Assembly (NCBI GenBank): GCA_965116195.1
Contig: OZ220491.1
Location: 806,001 to 870,000 of the forward strand
DNA from: Aldehydirespirator sp965116195
GTDB taxonomy: Bacteria; Actinomycetota; Acidimicrobiia; Acidimicrobiales; Aldehydirespiratoraceae
DNA length: 64,000 nt
Reading direction: 5' to 3'
The translations under genes and the position numbers were made by a program. How positions within the stretch are numbered: position 1 is the first letter of the stretch; each line of letters starts with the position of its first letter. The notes below the pieces were generated by a model. The model was not told the origin of the DNA, searched no databases, and saw only the letters and a program-made list of their open reading frames with translations. Below, piece after piece: positions 40,257 to 49,113 of the stretch.

Positions 40257-41494
40257 GTTCCAAAGAGTCGCCTGATTCCAAACAACCGGAGGTCGCCAAG
40301 GCATCGTCAACCGCCAAGGCATCGCCGACTGTGAAGGCATCGTCGACCGCCAAAACTTCGTCAACGGCCAAGGCATCGCCGACTGTCAAGGCATCATCAA
40401 CGGCCAAGGGATCGTCAACTGTGAAGGCATCGCCGACCGCCAAAACTTCGCCAACTGTCAAGGCATCATCACCTGCCAAAACCTCACCGATTGCCAAGGC
40501 ATCGCCGACCGCCCAAACTTCGTCAACCGCCAAGGCATCGCCGACTGTCAAGGCATCATCAACGGCCAAGGGATCGTCAGCTGTGAAGGCATCGCCGACC
40601 GCCAAAACTTCGCCGACTGTCAAGGCATCGCCGATCGTCAAGAAGCCGCCGAGGGGACTTGATTACGAATTGCCGGAGGTCGAAACGATACGGCGTGACC
40701 TGGAGCGAGACATCATCGGTCGCAAGGTCAAAGCAGTTGAGGCCGCGAGCATGAAGTGCCTCAGCCGCTACGAGTCACAGGAGGAGTTCGCCGCTCAACT
40801 CGTGGGCCACAAGATCGCCGATGTCAGACGGGCGGGCCTGTATCTGTTGATTGAGTTCGAGTCGGGATCGTTGCTGGTGCTGTCACTTGGTTCAACGGGC
40901 TCACCGCGTCGCAACCCCAATCGGGATCCCAGAGTAGACGGCACCGAGGTGGTGATTTCCTTCACCCAGTTCGGCCAGTTGCGCTTTGTGGACGCAGTGG
41001 GTACCGGTCAGCTTTTTGTGGTTCCCGCCGACGGCTTGCGTCAGGCCCTGCCCGAGACATCCAAGTACGGTCTTGATCCCATCACGGATCCGATCTCCTG
41101 GACCGAGTTGGGGCGTCAGATGCTGCAGCGCAAGCACAAGCTCAAGGCTTTGCTCACCGACAAGTCCTTTGTTGTGGGCATCGGGAACGTCTACGCCGAT
41201 GAGATCCTCTTCGAGGCCGGCCTGCGTTATGACCGGATCTGCAATTCTCTTTCCACTCAGGAGATACGACGGCTGCATCGTTCACTTGTGGGCACGATTC
41301 ATGAGGCCATGAAGTATCGGGGAACTTCTTTGCCGGTGCGTCCTTTTGTGGATGTTCACGGCAAGCCCGGTGCCTACGCCAACCATCTCAAGGTCTGGGG
41401 CAAGCACGGAAAGCTCAGTGAGCGTTCCAGGCTGCCCATCAAAAGAGTCAAGTTCCGCAGCATCTGGACCTATTACTGCGACACTCAGGTCTGA
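40253..41494 (+). CDS. Fpg/MutM-like protein lacking catalytic proline and zinc finger, with repeat extension
   Basis: A 413-residue protein. Residues about 145-413 match formamidopyrimidine-DNA glycosylase, with ELPEVETIRRDLERDIIG, GIGNVYADEILFEAGL and the H2TH region. In active enzymes the chain begins M-P-E-L-P-E and the amino group of Pro2 is the nucleophile; here the position reads D-Y-E-L-P-E inside the chain. The C-terminal zinc finger is reduced to one cysteine (WTYYCDTQV). Residues about 10-140 are a Lys/Ala/Ser/Thr/Pro repeat of hexapeptides (KASPTV, KASSTA). A TTG at 40669 could restart translation as M-P-E-V-E-T and restore an N-terminal proline, though three residues short. It may be a DNA-binding, non-glycosylase homologue. 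Confidence 0.8.
   Translation: MSSKESPDSKQPEVAKASSTAKASPTVKASSTAKTSSTAKASPTVKASSTAKGSSTVKASPTAKTSPTVKASSPAKTSPIAKASPTAQTSSTAKASPTVKASSTAKGSSAVKASPTAKTSPTVKASPIVKKPPRGLDYELPEVETIRRDLERDIIGRKVKAVEAASMKCLSRYESQEEFAAQLVGHKIADVRRAGLYLLIEFESGSLLVLSLGSTGSPRRNPNRDPRVDGTEVVISFTQFGQLRFVDAVGTGQLFVVPADGLRQALPETSKYGLDPITDPISWTELGRQMLQRKHKLKALLTDKSFVVGIGNVYADEILFEAGLRYDRICNSLSTQEIRRLHRSLVGTIHEAMKYRGTSLPVRPFVDVHGKPGAYANHLKVWGKHGKLSERSRLPIKRVKFRSIWTYYCDTQV
40290..40640. repeat. 18-bp in-frame repeat in the Fpg-like gene
   Basis: About 19 copies of an 18-bp unit (AAGGCATCGCCGACTGTC and variants) with higher-order blocks. One block of about 90 bp is repeated almost identically. Confidence 0.93.
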
Positions 41495-41520
41495 TCGCGG
41501 CTGACCGCGACTTGTTGCAC

Positions 41521-41526
41521 TATCGT
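41521..41526 (+). promoter_or_regulatory. -10 box of smc (leaderless)
   Basis: TATCGT lies 8 nt before the GTG at 41535. CTGACC upstream (41501) is too close for a standard -35. Confidence 0.4.
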
Positions 41527-41534
41527 CGCTACGT

Positions 41535-44500
41535 GTGCATCTGACGAACCTGACTCTGAAGGGCTTCAAGTCCTTTGCCGAGGCGTCCTCAATCCGCCTT
41601 GAGCCCGGAGTCACCGCTGTGGTCGGCCCCAATGGCAGCGGCAAGTCCAACGTTGTGGATGCCGTGGCCTGGGTGCTCGGTGCCCAGGCACCCAGCAGCG
41701 TGCGTTGTGGCAAGATGGAGGACGTTATTTTCTCGGGTACCGATGGCAAACCGGCCCTGGGCCGAGCCGAGGTGTCTTTGACGGTTGACAACTCCGACGG
41801 TGTGCTGCCGGTTGATCTGAGCGAGGTGAAGATCACCCGCACCCTGTTCCGCGGCGGCGAGTCCACTTATTCCCTGAACGGTCGTTCCTGTCGTCTCATT
41901 GATGTGTTGGAACTGATGGCCGGTTCTGGTGTGGGTCGCCAGCAACACACCATCGTGTCGCAGAGCCAGATTGACGCGGTGCTCAACGCCCGACCCGAGC
42001 AGCGCCGGGAGGTGATCGAGGAGGCCGCCGGCACGCTGAAATATCGCAAGCGCCGAGAGCGTGCGGAACGGCGACTGCTGAGCGTTGATGCGGATCTGGT
42101 ACGGATCGGTGACTTGTTGCGGGAGGTGCGGCGTCAACTCCGCCCCTTGCAGAAACAGGCCGAGGCCGCCCGCCGTCACGCTGATCTGGTGGCGGAGTTG
42201 AAGACTCTGCGGGTGCATCTGGCTCTGCAGGAGGTCAACAGCCTGAGGCAGCGGTTGCGAGAGCACAAGGAACACGCTCAGAGCCTGGGCGAAACCCAAA
42301 CCGCTCTGCGCAACGAATTGCAGAACCTGAACGACACCGCTGCAAGTTGTGAGCAGCGTCTCACCCGTCATGGCTTTGAGGACCATTCCGAGCGGTTGGC
42401 GCGCCTTGAGGGACTGCATGCCAGAGCCACAGGCCTTGAAGTGGTCGTGGGTGAGCGCCTGCGCAGCATCAAGCGTGAGAGGGCTGTTCTGGTGGGCAAC
42501 GACTTGGTGGCAAGTGTTGAAGCTGAGGTCGAGGCTTGCCGTCAGGACATTGCAGCCGTTGTGGGCGCGCAATCTGAAACAGCACCTCGGTGGCATCAAC
42601 TCACAGAGCAGCAGGCCGCACTGGAAACGGACCGTGCCGCTGCGCTTTCTCGCTGGGGTGAGTGGGAGGACGCCTCACTGCTGTTGAGTGCCGAGGCTGC
42701 TGAAGCGGCTGAGATGCGTGGCGAGTTGGCGGGGCTTTCGACTTCTGTCAACAGCTATCAAGGCGAGCGGTTGCGGCTCCAGGAGCGTAAAGATGCCATG
42801 TCGGCGAGTTTGGAGCACCTGGACCGTGACGCTGATCATCATCGCCACGAACTGAGCCGGCTTCATGCCCAGGCCAAGCCGTTGCGTACCGAACTGGCAG
42901 CGTCAGAGGCTGCCTTGGCGCAGTTGCTGGATCGCCACGAGCGTGCAGCCGCGCGACTGTCTGAGGCCGAAGCGGAACTGCGTCACTGGACCGCCCGACG
43001 TGAGGCTCTGGCCATGACTGATGAGCCCACCCAGATGCCGCTTCATGATGCTGCGGCAATGGCAGCAGTTCTGGGAGCGGTTCAGGATCTGGTGGAGGTT
43101 GAACGTGGTTGCGAAGCGGCTTTCATGGCGGCGGTGGGTGATGCTGTTCATGCGGTGGTGGTGCGTGACTCCTCCGCAGCCCGGCATCTGTTGCAGGGTC
43201 TGGAGGCCCATGACACCGGCAATGCGGTCATCTCTCTGGAGGGCCTGGAGTCTGAGGGTGAAGTGGAGCCTCAGGGTCGCGGCGGTTTGGGCAGTGGCTT
43301 AGATGTGCCCGGCACGACCCGGGAGTTGACGATCGCCGACGGGCGTACCGGTTCCGGTGGTTTGGGCGGTGGCGTGGGCGTGCCGGGCGCGACCCGGGAT
43401 ATGACGATCGCCGACGGGCGCTCCGGTTCCGGTGGTTTGGGCGTGCCCGGCGTGACGCGAGAGATGGCGATCGCTGACGGGCGCTCCGGTTCCGGTGGCG
43501 TTGGCGGCGTGGTCGTGCCGGGCGCGACCGGGGAGATGGCGATCGCTGACGGGCGCTCCGGTTCCGGTGGCGTTGGCGGCGTGGTCGTGCCGGGCGCGAC
43601 TGGGGAGATGGCGATCGCTGACGGGCGCTCCGGTTCCGGTGGCTTGGGCAGTGGCTTGGTCGTGCCCGGCGCGACCCTGTTGCGTGAGCAGGTTCGGTCA
43701 TCTCATCGGGGGGTTGACCGGCTCCTGGACGTGCTGCTTGCTGATGTGGTGCTCGTGGACTCTGACTGGCGACATGCCGCGACTGTGGCAGCATCCAACC
43801 CGGGGCTTGTGATCGTTACCCCAGCCGGCGACAGGTTCAGTCGTCGCGGCTGGCGTCTCGGCGTACATGCCGAGGCTGGTGTTCGGGCAGCACTGACAGA
43901 GGCCACCGAACAAACCGACGCGGCCACTGCGTTACGTGAGCAGGCCGCCACCGAACTTGATCAGGCAACCCAGGCCCAGAGTCAACATCAAGCTCAACTC
44001 GAGAGTTTGAGGAAACGGTCTGCGGACCTCGACCGCAGTACGGACGCGGCAGCCAAGGCGCTTGACCGTGCCGATACCAAGCGCCGTGATCATGCGGTGG
44101 CCGCCCAGTCCTTGTCTGAGCAGCTTGAGGCAATTGACCAGCGACTGGCTCGTGCGGGCGCGCGTCAAGCTGAGATCCAGGCTCGCCTGCCCGAACTTGA
44201 GGCTGCGGAGACCCGGGAGCGTGAACACAGCAGGCAGGCGGCGCGTGCCAGAGCCGAGCTTGACCGCCGTGCCGCTGAACTGGATGCCAGAGCGTATGAA
44301 CTGCGTGTGCATGATGCTGAGTTGGCTCAGCGTCGTGAACTGTTGGAGACCCGCCTTGTTGATCTGACTGATCGTCTGGCTCGCTACGAGGCGGCCCAGG
44401 CCGAGACCGAGGAGCGGATTGAGAGTCTGGTGCGCCAGCGTGCTGTGCTGGAAGCTCTCGGTGAGGTCGTGAAGGCTCGCAGCGAGGTCTTGGACGCGAG

Positions 44501-45410
44501 CCTCGCCCGGATCCACGAACAGCGTCGGCAGCACTCCGAGCAGGCCCGTTTGCTGGTGTTGGAGCTTGATGACCTGCGCCGCCGGAGCAATGACGTGAAG
44601 AGTCGTCTGGATGAACTGCGTGACCGGGCTGGTGCAGCTGATGTGGAGCAGGCTGAGTTGCGGACTTTGCTGCAGGGTGTGGTGGAGCGTCTGCGTGACG
44701 AGTTCGGGGTGTCACCCGCCGAGGCACAACTCCAACCCGAGCCGCAACTGCCCGAGGGCCTTGACGCGGCAGAGCGGGTCAGCCAACTGAGCGAGGAACT
44801 TGAGTTGATTGGACCGGTCAACCCGTTGGCTTTGGCGGAGTTCGAGCAACTTCAAGAGCGTCATGACCTGCTGAGTAGCCAACTGGAGGACATAAAGGCC
44901 GCCAAGCGTGACCTGCGGCGTGTGATCTCCTCCATCAATGCTGAGATCAAGTCGGGATTCATGGATGCCTTCGTGGATGTGACAGCCAACTTCGAGTTGC
45001 TGTTTGATGCGCTGTTCCCAGGGGGAGAGGGCCGGTTGACGTTGACCGATCCTGATGATCTGCTCCAGACCGGCATAGAGATTTCGGCCAAGCCGCCGGG
45101 CAAGAACATCAGGCGTCTGTCACTGCTGTCGGGTGGCGAGCGCACGTTGGCCTCGCTGGCGTTCTTGTTTGCCGTGTTCCGCAGCAGGCCCTCCCCGTTC
45201 TATCTGCTGGACGAGGTCGAGGCGGCGCTGGACGACGTGAACCTGCATCGTTTTCTGAAACTCCTCGACGAGTTCCGCGCCGACGCGCAACTACTGATCG
45301 TCACCCACCAGAAGCGCACCATGGAGGCCGCCGACTGCTTGCACGGAGTTTCCATGAAACCCGGCGGCACTTCAGTAGTAGTGTCCGAACGCGTAACCAA
45401 AGCCGCCTGA
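41535..45410 (+). CDS. smc: Chromosome segregation protein SMC with repeat-expanded hinge
   Basis: A 1291-residue SMC ATPase. The N-terminal head has Walker A VVGPNGSGKSNVVDAV, long coiled coils follow on both sides of a hinge near residues 510-730, and the C-terminal head has the signature LLSGGERTLASLAFLF and Walker B LLDEVEAALDD. It organises and segregates the chromosome with ScpA/ScpB. The hinge is interrupted at residues about 580-715 by six Gly-rich units of 22 to 24 residues (core ADGRSGSGGVGG, VVVPGATGEMAI), about 110 residues longer than usual. Coiled-coil register and heads are intact, so the protein is probably functional. The start is GTG 41535. Confidence 0.95.
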   Translation: MHLTNLTLKGFKSFAEASSIRLEPGVTAVVGPNGSGKSNVVDAVAWVLGAQAPSSVRCGKMEDVIFSGTDGKPALGRAEVSLTVDNSDGVLPVDLSEVKITRTLFRGGESTYSLNGRSCRLIDVLELMAGSGVGRQQHTIVSQSQIDAVLNARPEQRREVIEEAAGTLKYRKRRERAERRLLSVDADLVRIGDLLREVRRQLRPLQKQAEAARRHADLVAELKTLRVHLALQEVNSLRQRLREHKEHAQSLGETQTALRNELQNLNDTAASCEQRLTRHGFEDHSERLARLEGLHARATGLEVVVGERLRSIKRERAVLVGNDLVASVEAEVEACRQDIAAVVGAQSETAPRWHQLTEQQAALETDRAAALSRWGEWEDASLLLSAEAAEAAEMRGELAGLSTSVNSYQGERLRLQERKDAMSASLEHLDRDADHHRHELSRLHAQAKPLRTELAASEAALAQLLDRHERAAARLSEAEAELRHWTARREALAMTDEPTQMPLHDAAAMAAVLGAVQDLVEVERGCEAAFMAAVGDAVHAVVVRDSSAARHLLQGLEAHDTGNAVISLEGLESEGEVEPQGRGGLGSGLDVPGTTRELTIADGRTGSGGLGGGVGVPGATRDMTIADGRSGSGGLGVPGVTREMAIADGRSGSGGVGGVVVPGATGEMAIADGRSGSGGVGGVVVPGATGEMAIADGRSGSGGLGSGLVVPGATLLREQVRSSHRGVDRLLDVLLADVVLVDSDWRHAATVAASNPGLVIVTPAGDRFSRRGWRLGVHAEAGVRAALTEATEQTDAATALREQAATELDQATQAQSQHQAQLESLRKRSADLDRSTDAAAKALDRADTKRRDHAVAAQSLSEQLEAIDQRLARAGARQAEIQARLPELEAAETREREHSRQAARARAELDRRAAELDARAYELRVHDAELAQRRELLETRLVDLTDRLARYEAAQAETEERIESLVRQRAVLEALGEVVKARSEVLDASLARIHEQRRQHSEQARLLVLELDDLRRRSNDVKSRLDELRDRAGAADVEQAELRTLLQGVVERLRDEFGVSPAEAQLQPEPQLPEGLDAAERVSQLSEELELIGPVNPLALAEFEQLQERHDLLSSQLEDIKAAKRDLRRVISSINAEIKSGFMDAFVDVTANFELLFDALFPGGEGRLTLTDPDDLLQTGIEISAKPPGKNIRRLSLLSGGERTLASLAFLFAVFRSRPSPFYLLDEVEAALDDVNLHRFLKLLDEFRADAQLLIVTHQKRTMEAADCLHGVSMKPGGTSVVVSERVTKAA
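43275..43680. repeat. 72-bp in-frame repeat in the smc hinge
   Basis: Six copies of a 57 to 72 bp unit with GGGCGCTCCGGTTCCGGTGG and GAGATGGCGATCGCTGACG. Copies 4 and 5 are almost identical; the outer copies are diverged and one is shortened by 15 bp, always in frame. Confidence 0.95.
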
Positions 45411-45422
45411 AACAGAGTCACC

Positions 45423-47723
45423 TCAAGATTGGCCAGTCGGCACATCCGTATCCCCAGGGGAATCGCCTCCCCAGCAGACGATTGTGTTGTTAGCCCGTAA
45501 TCCGCACGAGTGGAATGATCCAGCGGACACAGCCTTGTAGCTGCCCCCAGGTACATCTGTTTGACCAAAATCGTTGAATCCCCAGCAGGTTATGGTGCTG
45601 TCGGTGCGCAACCCACACGAATGGAAACTGCCAACGGAGACGGCTGTGTATTGGCCTTCGGATACATTTAGCTGACCGTCTAGGTTGTCTCCCCAGCAGG
45701 TTATGGTGTTGTCGGTGCGCAACCCACACGAATGGGCACCGCCAATGGACACTGCCTTATATTGTCCTTCAGGTCCTTCAGCGTCGAATTGCCCCGGATA
45801 GGTTGTTCTTCCCCAGCAGGTTATGGTGTCGTCACCGCGTAACCCACACGAATGCTCCGTTCCAGCGGACACAGCCTTGAATCGTCCCTTGGGAGCATCA
45901 GACTGCCCGAATAAATTGTGTCCCCAGCAGGCTATGGTGTTGTCGGTGCGCAACCCACACGAATGGAAACTGCCAGCGGAGACTGCCTTGTATTGGCCTG
46001 CGGGTACACCCGATCGTCCATCGCGATTGTTTCCCCAGCAGGTTATGGTGTTGTTAGTGCGCAGCCCGCACGAATGGCTGCCGCCAGTGGACACGGCCTT
46101 GTATTGACCTTCAGGCACCTGCAAATGATCAAACTCTCCCCAGCAGATGATGGTATTGTCAGTGCGTAAACCACACGAATACGAACCAGCCGACACTGAC
46201 AAGAAATGGTTAGACTCTGATGTGCTGACAGTCGTTGAGGTCGGCGGAACGGTGGTCGTGGGAAGTGTGGTTGATGGAGTTGTGAGCGTCGGCGAGGACG
46301 GTTGTTCACATGTTCCACCGACCTTCCGGGCCCAGCGCAGCTTGATCCTATTGTAGCAGGAGACGTATGCCCTGCGAGCAATATCGGCTGTAGGGCTCAA
46401 ATCCCCTTTAGATCCAAACTGAGAATAGCTCATAAGCCCGCCAGCTTTCTCGGAACCCAATCTTTCCTTGACCCGAGCACAGTCTTCAACGAGTCGGCAT
46501 GTGAGATCTTCATCGGTAAACGGATGTTCCCATCCGTATACCCCGTGGCCGATCTCATGTGCTATGGTCTGCAGAAGTAGTTCCTCATAAGAATAACACT
46601 GATCATCCCAGCAAGCAAGACCTGTCTCGGATGGTCGCCCCGCAACGACAGGTCCGATCGGCGATAGCATCGTGCGCAGACGCGCGTAGCCTGAGGATTC
46701 TTGAATGTCAACATCAGCTAGGATAAGAGTTCCTTTTGATCGCTCACTTGGGCTATTGAACTTGTCCATAGCGTGTCTTGAACAGGGGTTAATAAAATAT
46801 GGGTCAGTATTGGAACTCCAAGCTCGTATTGACTGACTATCCCAGTCTATGTCTAGTGTGAATGTCTCACCCAGCTCGAATCGGATTGTAGATCGTCCCA
46901 CACTTGACGTTTCAAAGAAGTTTGTGATGGTCTGGTTGAATGTGTCTACCAAATCACCCAGTTGAGATGAACTGTATGAGTATTCGGATTCTGGAGGGCC
47001 ACATGAGTGAACTACTAGGGTTACTTGGCTGAGGGCATCGTCAATGAGGCGAGTCGCTCGGTAAAGAAATGTAGCCATTTGAGCCCGGGTGACCTCTCGG
47101 TTGGGGCAGAATATGCTGCCGTCTTTGCAGCCGACGGTGATGCCAGAAGCCTTGAGTTTGCCCACGTCGTCCCTGTACCAGGCATCATAGGCAATGTCAG
47201 CAAAATCAGGGTCAGGTCCATCAGGCAGGTTGAAAGCTCGCGCCAAGAAAACTGCAGCCTCGGCGCGTGTCAAACGCCGGTCTGGGCAAAACTCAGTACC
47301 GTCGCCGCAGCCCCGCGTCACTCCGAGTTCGGCAGCGCGTTCAATGAACTTGGGCCAGAACCCTGAAAGACAGCAGTCTACGTCGTTGAAGCGCGAGGCG
47401 GCGTTCGGTGGGTCCTGTCCGTCAAGGACTCGTACTATCCATGCAGCTAACGTCTTGCGATCAATCGGCGTGGAAGGACAGAACCCCTCAGGACATGAAC
47501 TCCCGTCAAGCACAGTACCATCAAACACGCCGAACCCATGAAGCTCCGAAACAGCAGCAGTGTAGAACGCACCAGCCTCGACATCGCCATAAGGCAATCC
47601 CGAACTCTGGGCAACCGCGACAGAAGGACCGGCCCCCATCGGCACAACCAAGCCAGCCACCAACAGCACAATCAGTAGTACCCAAATTCTCAGGCGATTC
47701 GAGCACTGCCGCAACTTCTGCAT
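45423..47723 (-). CDS. Secreted SLH-zincin-RCC1 modular protein
   Basis: A 766-residue extracellular protein. A signal peptide (LRIWVLLIVLLVAGLVVPMG) is followed by three SLH-type segments (YGDVEAGAFYTAAV, WPKFIERAAELGVTRGCGDG, YRDDVGKLKASGITVGCKDG) with paired cysteines. A metallopeptidase domain follows with HEIGHGVYGWEH near residue 385 (HExxHxxGxxH zinc site), then a Thr/Pro/Ser linker near residues 490-510, then seven RCC1-like units of about 37 residues, each with VSAGxxHSCGLR and ITCWG. SLH parts may tether it to the cell surface, the zincin part may cut proteins, and RCC1 blades may bind a partner. The combination is a prediction. The ATG at 47723 is chosen; a TTG at 47738 is an alternative. 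It is convergent with smc, 12 bp apart. Confidence 0.85.
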   Translation of the reverse strand: MQKLRQCSNRLRIWVLLIVLLVAGLVVPMGAGPSVAVAQSSGLPYGDVEAGAFYTAAVSELHGFGVFDGTVLDGSSCPEGFCPSTPIDRKTLAAWIVRVLDGQDPPNAASRFNDVDCCLSGFWPKFIERAAELGVTRGCGDGTEFCPDRRLTRAEAAVFLARAFNLPDGPDPDFADIAYDAWYRDDVGKLKASGITVGCKDGSIFCPNREVTRAQMATFLYRATRLIDDALSQVTLVVHSCGPPESEYSYSSSQLGDLVDTFNQTITNFFETSSVGRSTIRFELGETFTLDIDWDSQSIRAWSSNTDPYFINPCSRHAMDKFNSPSERSKGTLILADVDIQESSGYARLRTMLSPIGPVVAGRPSETGLACWDDQCYSYEELLLQTIAHEIGHGVYGWEHPFTDEDLTCRLVEDCARVKERLGSEKAGGLMSYSQFGSKGDLSPTADIARRAYVSCYNRIKLRWARKVGGTCEQPSSPTLTTPSTTLPTTTVPPTSTTVSTSESNHFLSVSAGSYSCGLRTDNTIICWGEFDHLQVPEGQYKAVSTGGSHSCGLRTNNTITCWGNNRDGRSGVPAGQYKAVSAGSFHSCGLRTDNTIACWGHNLFGQSDAPKGRFKAVSAGTEHSCGLRGDDTITCWGRTTYPGQFDAEGPEGQYKAVSIGGAHSCGLRTDNTITCWGDNLDGQLNVSEGQYTAVSVGSFHSCGLRTDSTITCWGFNDFGQTDVPGGSYKAVSAGSFHSCGLRANNTIVCWGGDSPGDTDVPTGQS

Positions 47724-47787
47724 ATCGCTTCGCTTCAATATATCTTCACACTTTCTCCTTAGGAGTGATCACAGTTATCACTGTTAT

Positions 47788-48051
47788 TCAGTTGTAGTCA
47801 TTCAGCTTGACGCCCGAAGTCGCCAGCTGATCATCGTGGATTATCCCCATTGCATCCGGACGCAAGTCCGAGCAGGTGATGGTTCTATCAGTTACAGCGG
47901 TCTCGTAGAACGTTCTTGGGTGGTATCTTATAGTTGTAGTTGTTACTGTCACCAGATCGTCACACTCCCCATCTTCAGCCGGATAAGTTGTTGAGCCTTC
48001 GCGCCTCTGCACAACAGCGCATTTAGAGGCCCTGCCTTTTTGTCGGAACAC
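47788..48051 (-). CDS. Possible small ORF or C-terminal remnant
   Basis: An 87-residue frame (ends LATSGVKLNDYN) with no recognised domain, no signal peptide and no good ribosome binding site. The Thr/Tyr/Asp-rich C-terminal part resembles the end of a secreted protein. It lies between the zincin gene and the G-tract gene on the same strand and overlaps one arm of a 19-bp inverted repeat. It may be a decayed gene fragment. Confidence 0.25.
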   Translation of the reverse strand: MFRQKGRASKCAVVQRREGSTTYPAEDGECDDLVTVTTTTIRYHPRTFYETAVTDRTITCSDLRPDAMGIIHDDQLATSGVKLNDYN

Positions 48052-48086
48052 AAATCATGCTGGGAAACGCGAAGGCTCAACAACTT
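47985..48086. repeat. Perfect 19-bp inverted repeat around a 64-bp loop
   Basis: AAGTTGTTGAGCCTTCGCG (47985-48003) is matched exactly by its reverse complement at 48068-48086. The 102-bp element could be a long-loop hairpin, a decayed MITE-like element or a regulatory structure between two accessory genes. No target-site duplication is obvious. Confidence 0.85.
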
Positions 48087-48129
48087 GGAACCTAACAGCA
48101 ACTGAGGACACAACTGTGAAGAGTCGAAT

Positions 48130-49113
48130 TTACCAAGCGAATGTTAGCGGTGTACCCGGTCGATGAGTTCCATATACTTGAACAACATTTGGACTCCCTG
48201 GCATCATTACAAGTTTATTGTATTCGCCAGTCGAAATGACCCATGTATCCCAGCCTTTCAGGTACGACGATACGGAAAATAACAAGTTATGCTCCGGTAA
48301 GGATATATCCTTAACCGAATTCCTGATTTGATCCTCGATAGATCGTGAACCGTCGATGGCCCTGAGCAAGGCGTTACAACCCTTTTCCAATGAGGCTGGC
48401 AGAGACACGCCGAACATTTGTTCGAACACAAATAGCGCAACAGTCGCTATGAACATAGAAGCCACCGCTGCAAGTGCCTCAAGGACTAATCTTATACTCC
48501 AGCAATTTATTGTTACACTGTCGCCTTGATATTTATGCACATGAAAATCGATTAGTTCATCATCGCAGACCTTTTTTGTCTCTACGTTATATTGGACAGG
48601 CTCGACACGCTTTCTCACTTCGCCAGACCACTTGTAGTTTAGGTGCAATATCCATCCTGTGAGTCCTGCTTGTAACTTGGTGTCTTTAGCGTCTTTGATG
48701 GTCCTATACTTTTGATTTGTCTGGTCATAAATCCGATGCTCATTAAAGAACCTAAATTCAGGTGATGCTGTCTCAGGATAGTAGATCCAAGTACCACCCC
48801 ACGGCTTCCAAGAACTGTGACTGCCCATGTTGATGAGTTTACTCTGTGACACAACTCTAGTCTCCATATAACATGCATAAACCCTAGGCTCTGGATCCCA
48901 AAAGGTGAAGTGCGCACGTGGGATTCCAGGTGTGGTGCTGGATGCCAAGTTGCTTGCGACTGGTCGCAAATTGTGAGTGGGCTGGATTGACGAGGTAACG
49001 TCAGCGGCGGCGACGCTTATGACAGAAGCAGTTATGGCGATACAAATCGCGATGGCTACTTGGAGTCTAAGCGCTGTCCCCCCCCCCCCCCCCCTGGCGA
49101 CGAGAAACGGCAC
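48130..49113 (-). CDS. Membrane/secreted protein with a 17-G tract in its signal region
   Basis: A 327-residue protein of unknown family. After the start come seven codons, the G tract (encoding Gly5), then a signal-like helix ALRLQVAIAICIAITASVIS, an extracellular-looking region rich in Trp/Tyr (residues 50-200), a transmembrane helix ALAAVASMFIATVALFVF near 225, and a C-terminal domain of about 90 residues. The in-frame start is a GTG at 49113. A better ATG with a GGGAAA site at 49153 (product M-T-N-Q-T-H-R-K-Q-L-L-K-R, a good basic signal N-region) is one frame off and would be in frame with 16 G instead of 17. Lower GC and isolation suggest an accessory gene. Confidence 0.6.
   Translation of the reverse strand: MPFLVARGGGGGTALRLQVAIAICIAITASVISVAAADVTSSIQPTHNLRPVASNLASSTTPGIPRAHFTFWDPEPRVYACYMETRVVSQSKLINMGSHSSWKPWGGTWIYYPETASPEFRFFNEHRIYDQTNQKYRTIKDAKDTKLQAGLTGWILHLNYKWSGEVRKRVEPVQYNVETKKVCDDELIDFHVHKYQGDSVTINCWSIRLVLEALAAVASMFIATVALFVFEQMFGVSLPASLEKGCNALLRAIDGSRSIEDQIRNSVKDISLPEHNLLFSVSSYLKGWDTWVISTGEYNKLVMMPGSPNVVQVYGTHRPGTPLTFAW
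49078..49094. repeat. Homopolymeric tract of 17 G (minus strand)
   Basis: Seventeen consecutive C on the plus strand, G on the coding minus strand, near the start of the membrane protein gene. It is by far the longest mononucleotide run in the window and is placed where slippage would switch the reading frame. Confidence 0.95.

Noticed and set aside
47990..48080. Integron attC site, because GTTGAGC and GCTCAAC look like core sites
   Set aside because: The core sites are in the wrong order: attC needs RYYYAAC on the left and GTTRRRY on the right. No integrase gene is seen.
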